From: Lineus longissimus
Taxonomy: Eukaryota > Nemertea > Pilidiophora > Heteronemertea > Lineidae
Direction of reading: 5' to 3'
Assembly (NCBI RefSeq): GCF_910592395.1
Contig: NC_088318.1
Coordinates: 18,106,349 to 18,166,348, forward strand
DNA: 60,000 bases
A program made the position numbers and the translations under genes. Below, piece after piece: positions 58,617-60,000 of the stretch (within the stretch, counting starts at the first letter, position 1; each line of letters starts with the position of its first letter). The notes under the pieces were generated by a model, which saw nothing but the letters and a program-made list of their open reading frames with translations, was not told where the DNA came from and searched no databases.

Positions 58617-60000
58617 GTGAGTATCATGGTTGTTAATAAGAGGGTCGAGCTTCGAGGTTCTTTCACAATGAAAATGATGCCAATGGAATATACTTGGAAA
58701 GACATGACACAACAAATTCTCAAAGCGAAGCAGGTTTAGTCCACAGATACCATGCAAAATGTGATAAAGTGACTGGAGCCCTGTTATCATCATGGCCGGC
58801 ACCAGAGAAGCACGATAGGTCTCTTCTGATTGGTTAATACCTGATCAGAAGACCTAAGTTCGTGGTTGAGGAAAGTGGCGAAAGCATGAATGATCCTCTG
58901 ATTACTGAAGTCCAACATGGAAGACTCTCCTTCCCCGAGTTCCCACTGCACCTGTCAAATTCAAAATGTCCTCGACTTTGTATTTTTTTTAAATATGGTC
59001 ATATTTCCTAATGCTTTAGCCAGTTGTGAGTATAACATGCATGTTGTGTCCCTCTCTGAGTTGTCGCGAAAGTTAAGCTGTCGTCTGAAATGCCCGGCAA
59101 CCAATTGTTTCAAAGTTTTTTATTTGCATTTTGAGTTCTGACATTTGATATTTCTTGGTTTTTTATGGTCCTCGACACGTTTAAACAATCGAGTGAAAAA
59201 CAGAGGCCCAAATCTAGTTAAATATCAAATGTTCAGAATACTGGTTACGTTACATTTTTTGGTTTCTGTCAATGTATCAAGCACGTAGTTATACTTTATC
59301 AACAAGCATACAGCCTGCCTTAAAAGTATTCAATTTTTCTTCATGAAAGTCCAAGGTATTTAAGCTTCATATTTTACATAGGCATGCAGTTTTGAGAAAT
59401 GCTTACAAGTATCTGCAAAATTGAGTCACATATTCTTGTAAACAGCTTTGAACTGCACGCAAACGAGCGATCATCATGGCTCTGTCACAGATCTTAGCGA
59501 CAGAAATCACTCATTTGTGTGGAGCTGTACATTATCTTCTCTCTCAGACCTGTCTGTTCTCCATGAGAATAACGTATGGTTCTGGGTTGAGAAAGATAGT
59601 CCCATGGTGGAAGATGGGGAAATGGGAAAATGTGTACCTCTAGTGATGTGAAGGTATTACTCAATTTTCAGATGCTTGTAACTTGAATGGTCTATTTACC
59701 CTGAGATGTGTCATTGGTAAATAGAGCCTGCATGCTTGTATCATTGGGAGTATCCTCAGACTGTCATCCTCCATTTTAGAAATATAACATTGTTAGTTTC
59801 TCTAGATAGATGACAGTGCTGTGGTTCCCTGAGGAAACTCCCCTTTCACCAGCTGTACGCCTATCTCATTTAATTCATGAAGTTATGTCGTCAGTTTGCC
59901 TCTTTCTTGTGGTGGATTGGCCAAAGTACAGCGAGTGATCGCGTCACATGCCACAGCTGACTTGGTGTCGGAAACATCAGAGAAAAAATTTGGACTTGGA
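58617..60000 (+). other. Start of Piezo intron 46, runs off the window
   Basis: No further Piezo exon could be recognised. The last ~25 bases (AGAAAAAATTTGGACTTGGA) look like the start of another forward copy of the dispersed AT-rich repeat. Open frames at 58917-59141 and 59448-59651 show no Piezo similarity. Confidence 0.75.

Overview
The window is intron-rich animal nuclear DNA. There are no bacterial-style operons, coding sequence is a small fraction of the 60 kb, and almost all of it belongs to one gene on the + strand. That gene encodes a Piezo mechanosensitive cation channel. I could thread 46 consecutive exons from a start codon at 662 to a donor at 58617. Every junction keeps codon phase, and the sum is 6,842 coding bases (about 2,280 residues). 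Vertebrate PIEZO1 is about 2,520 residues, so the end of the cap, the inner pore helix and the C-terminal domain must lie to the right of the window. The organism looks like an invertebrate metazoan. The protein resembles both vertebrate paralogues (for example an FRYN-LSF motif like PIEZO2 near the N-terminus), but I cannot place the phylum from sequence alone.

Layout. 1-661: upstream DNA with no gene seen. 662-737: first coding exon, followed by a 14 kb intron holding a 12-copy 39-bp minisatellite and two related blocks of ~223-bp tandem repeats. 14753-19974: exons 2-8 (first two blade units and a cytosolic linker). 19975-32903: a 12.9 kb intron with no recognisable gene but a complete small DNA-transposon-like element (25214-25555). 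32904-46846: exons 9-30 (blade units and the beam helix). 46847-52097: a 5.3 kb intron entered through a GC donor. 52098-58616: exons 31-46 (acidic linker, clasp-like helix, last blade units, anchor with the PF-x2-E-x6-W motif, outer helix, first part of the cap). 58617-60000: intron.

The most unusual structure is at splice junctions. The 3' end of exon 14 plus its donor is amplified as a 57-bp tandem repeat carrying six near-identical donors. The 5' end of exon 25 plus its acceptor is present three times at 42-45 bp spacing. A weaker duplicated acceptor occurs in intron 19. A dispersed AT-rich repeat linked to CAGTGGAACC-type terminal inverted repeats sits in both orientations in several Piezo introns. 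I found no rRNA, tRNA, CRISPR array, viral gene or second convincing protein gene, and no new multi-gene system.
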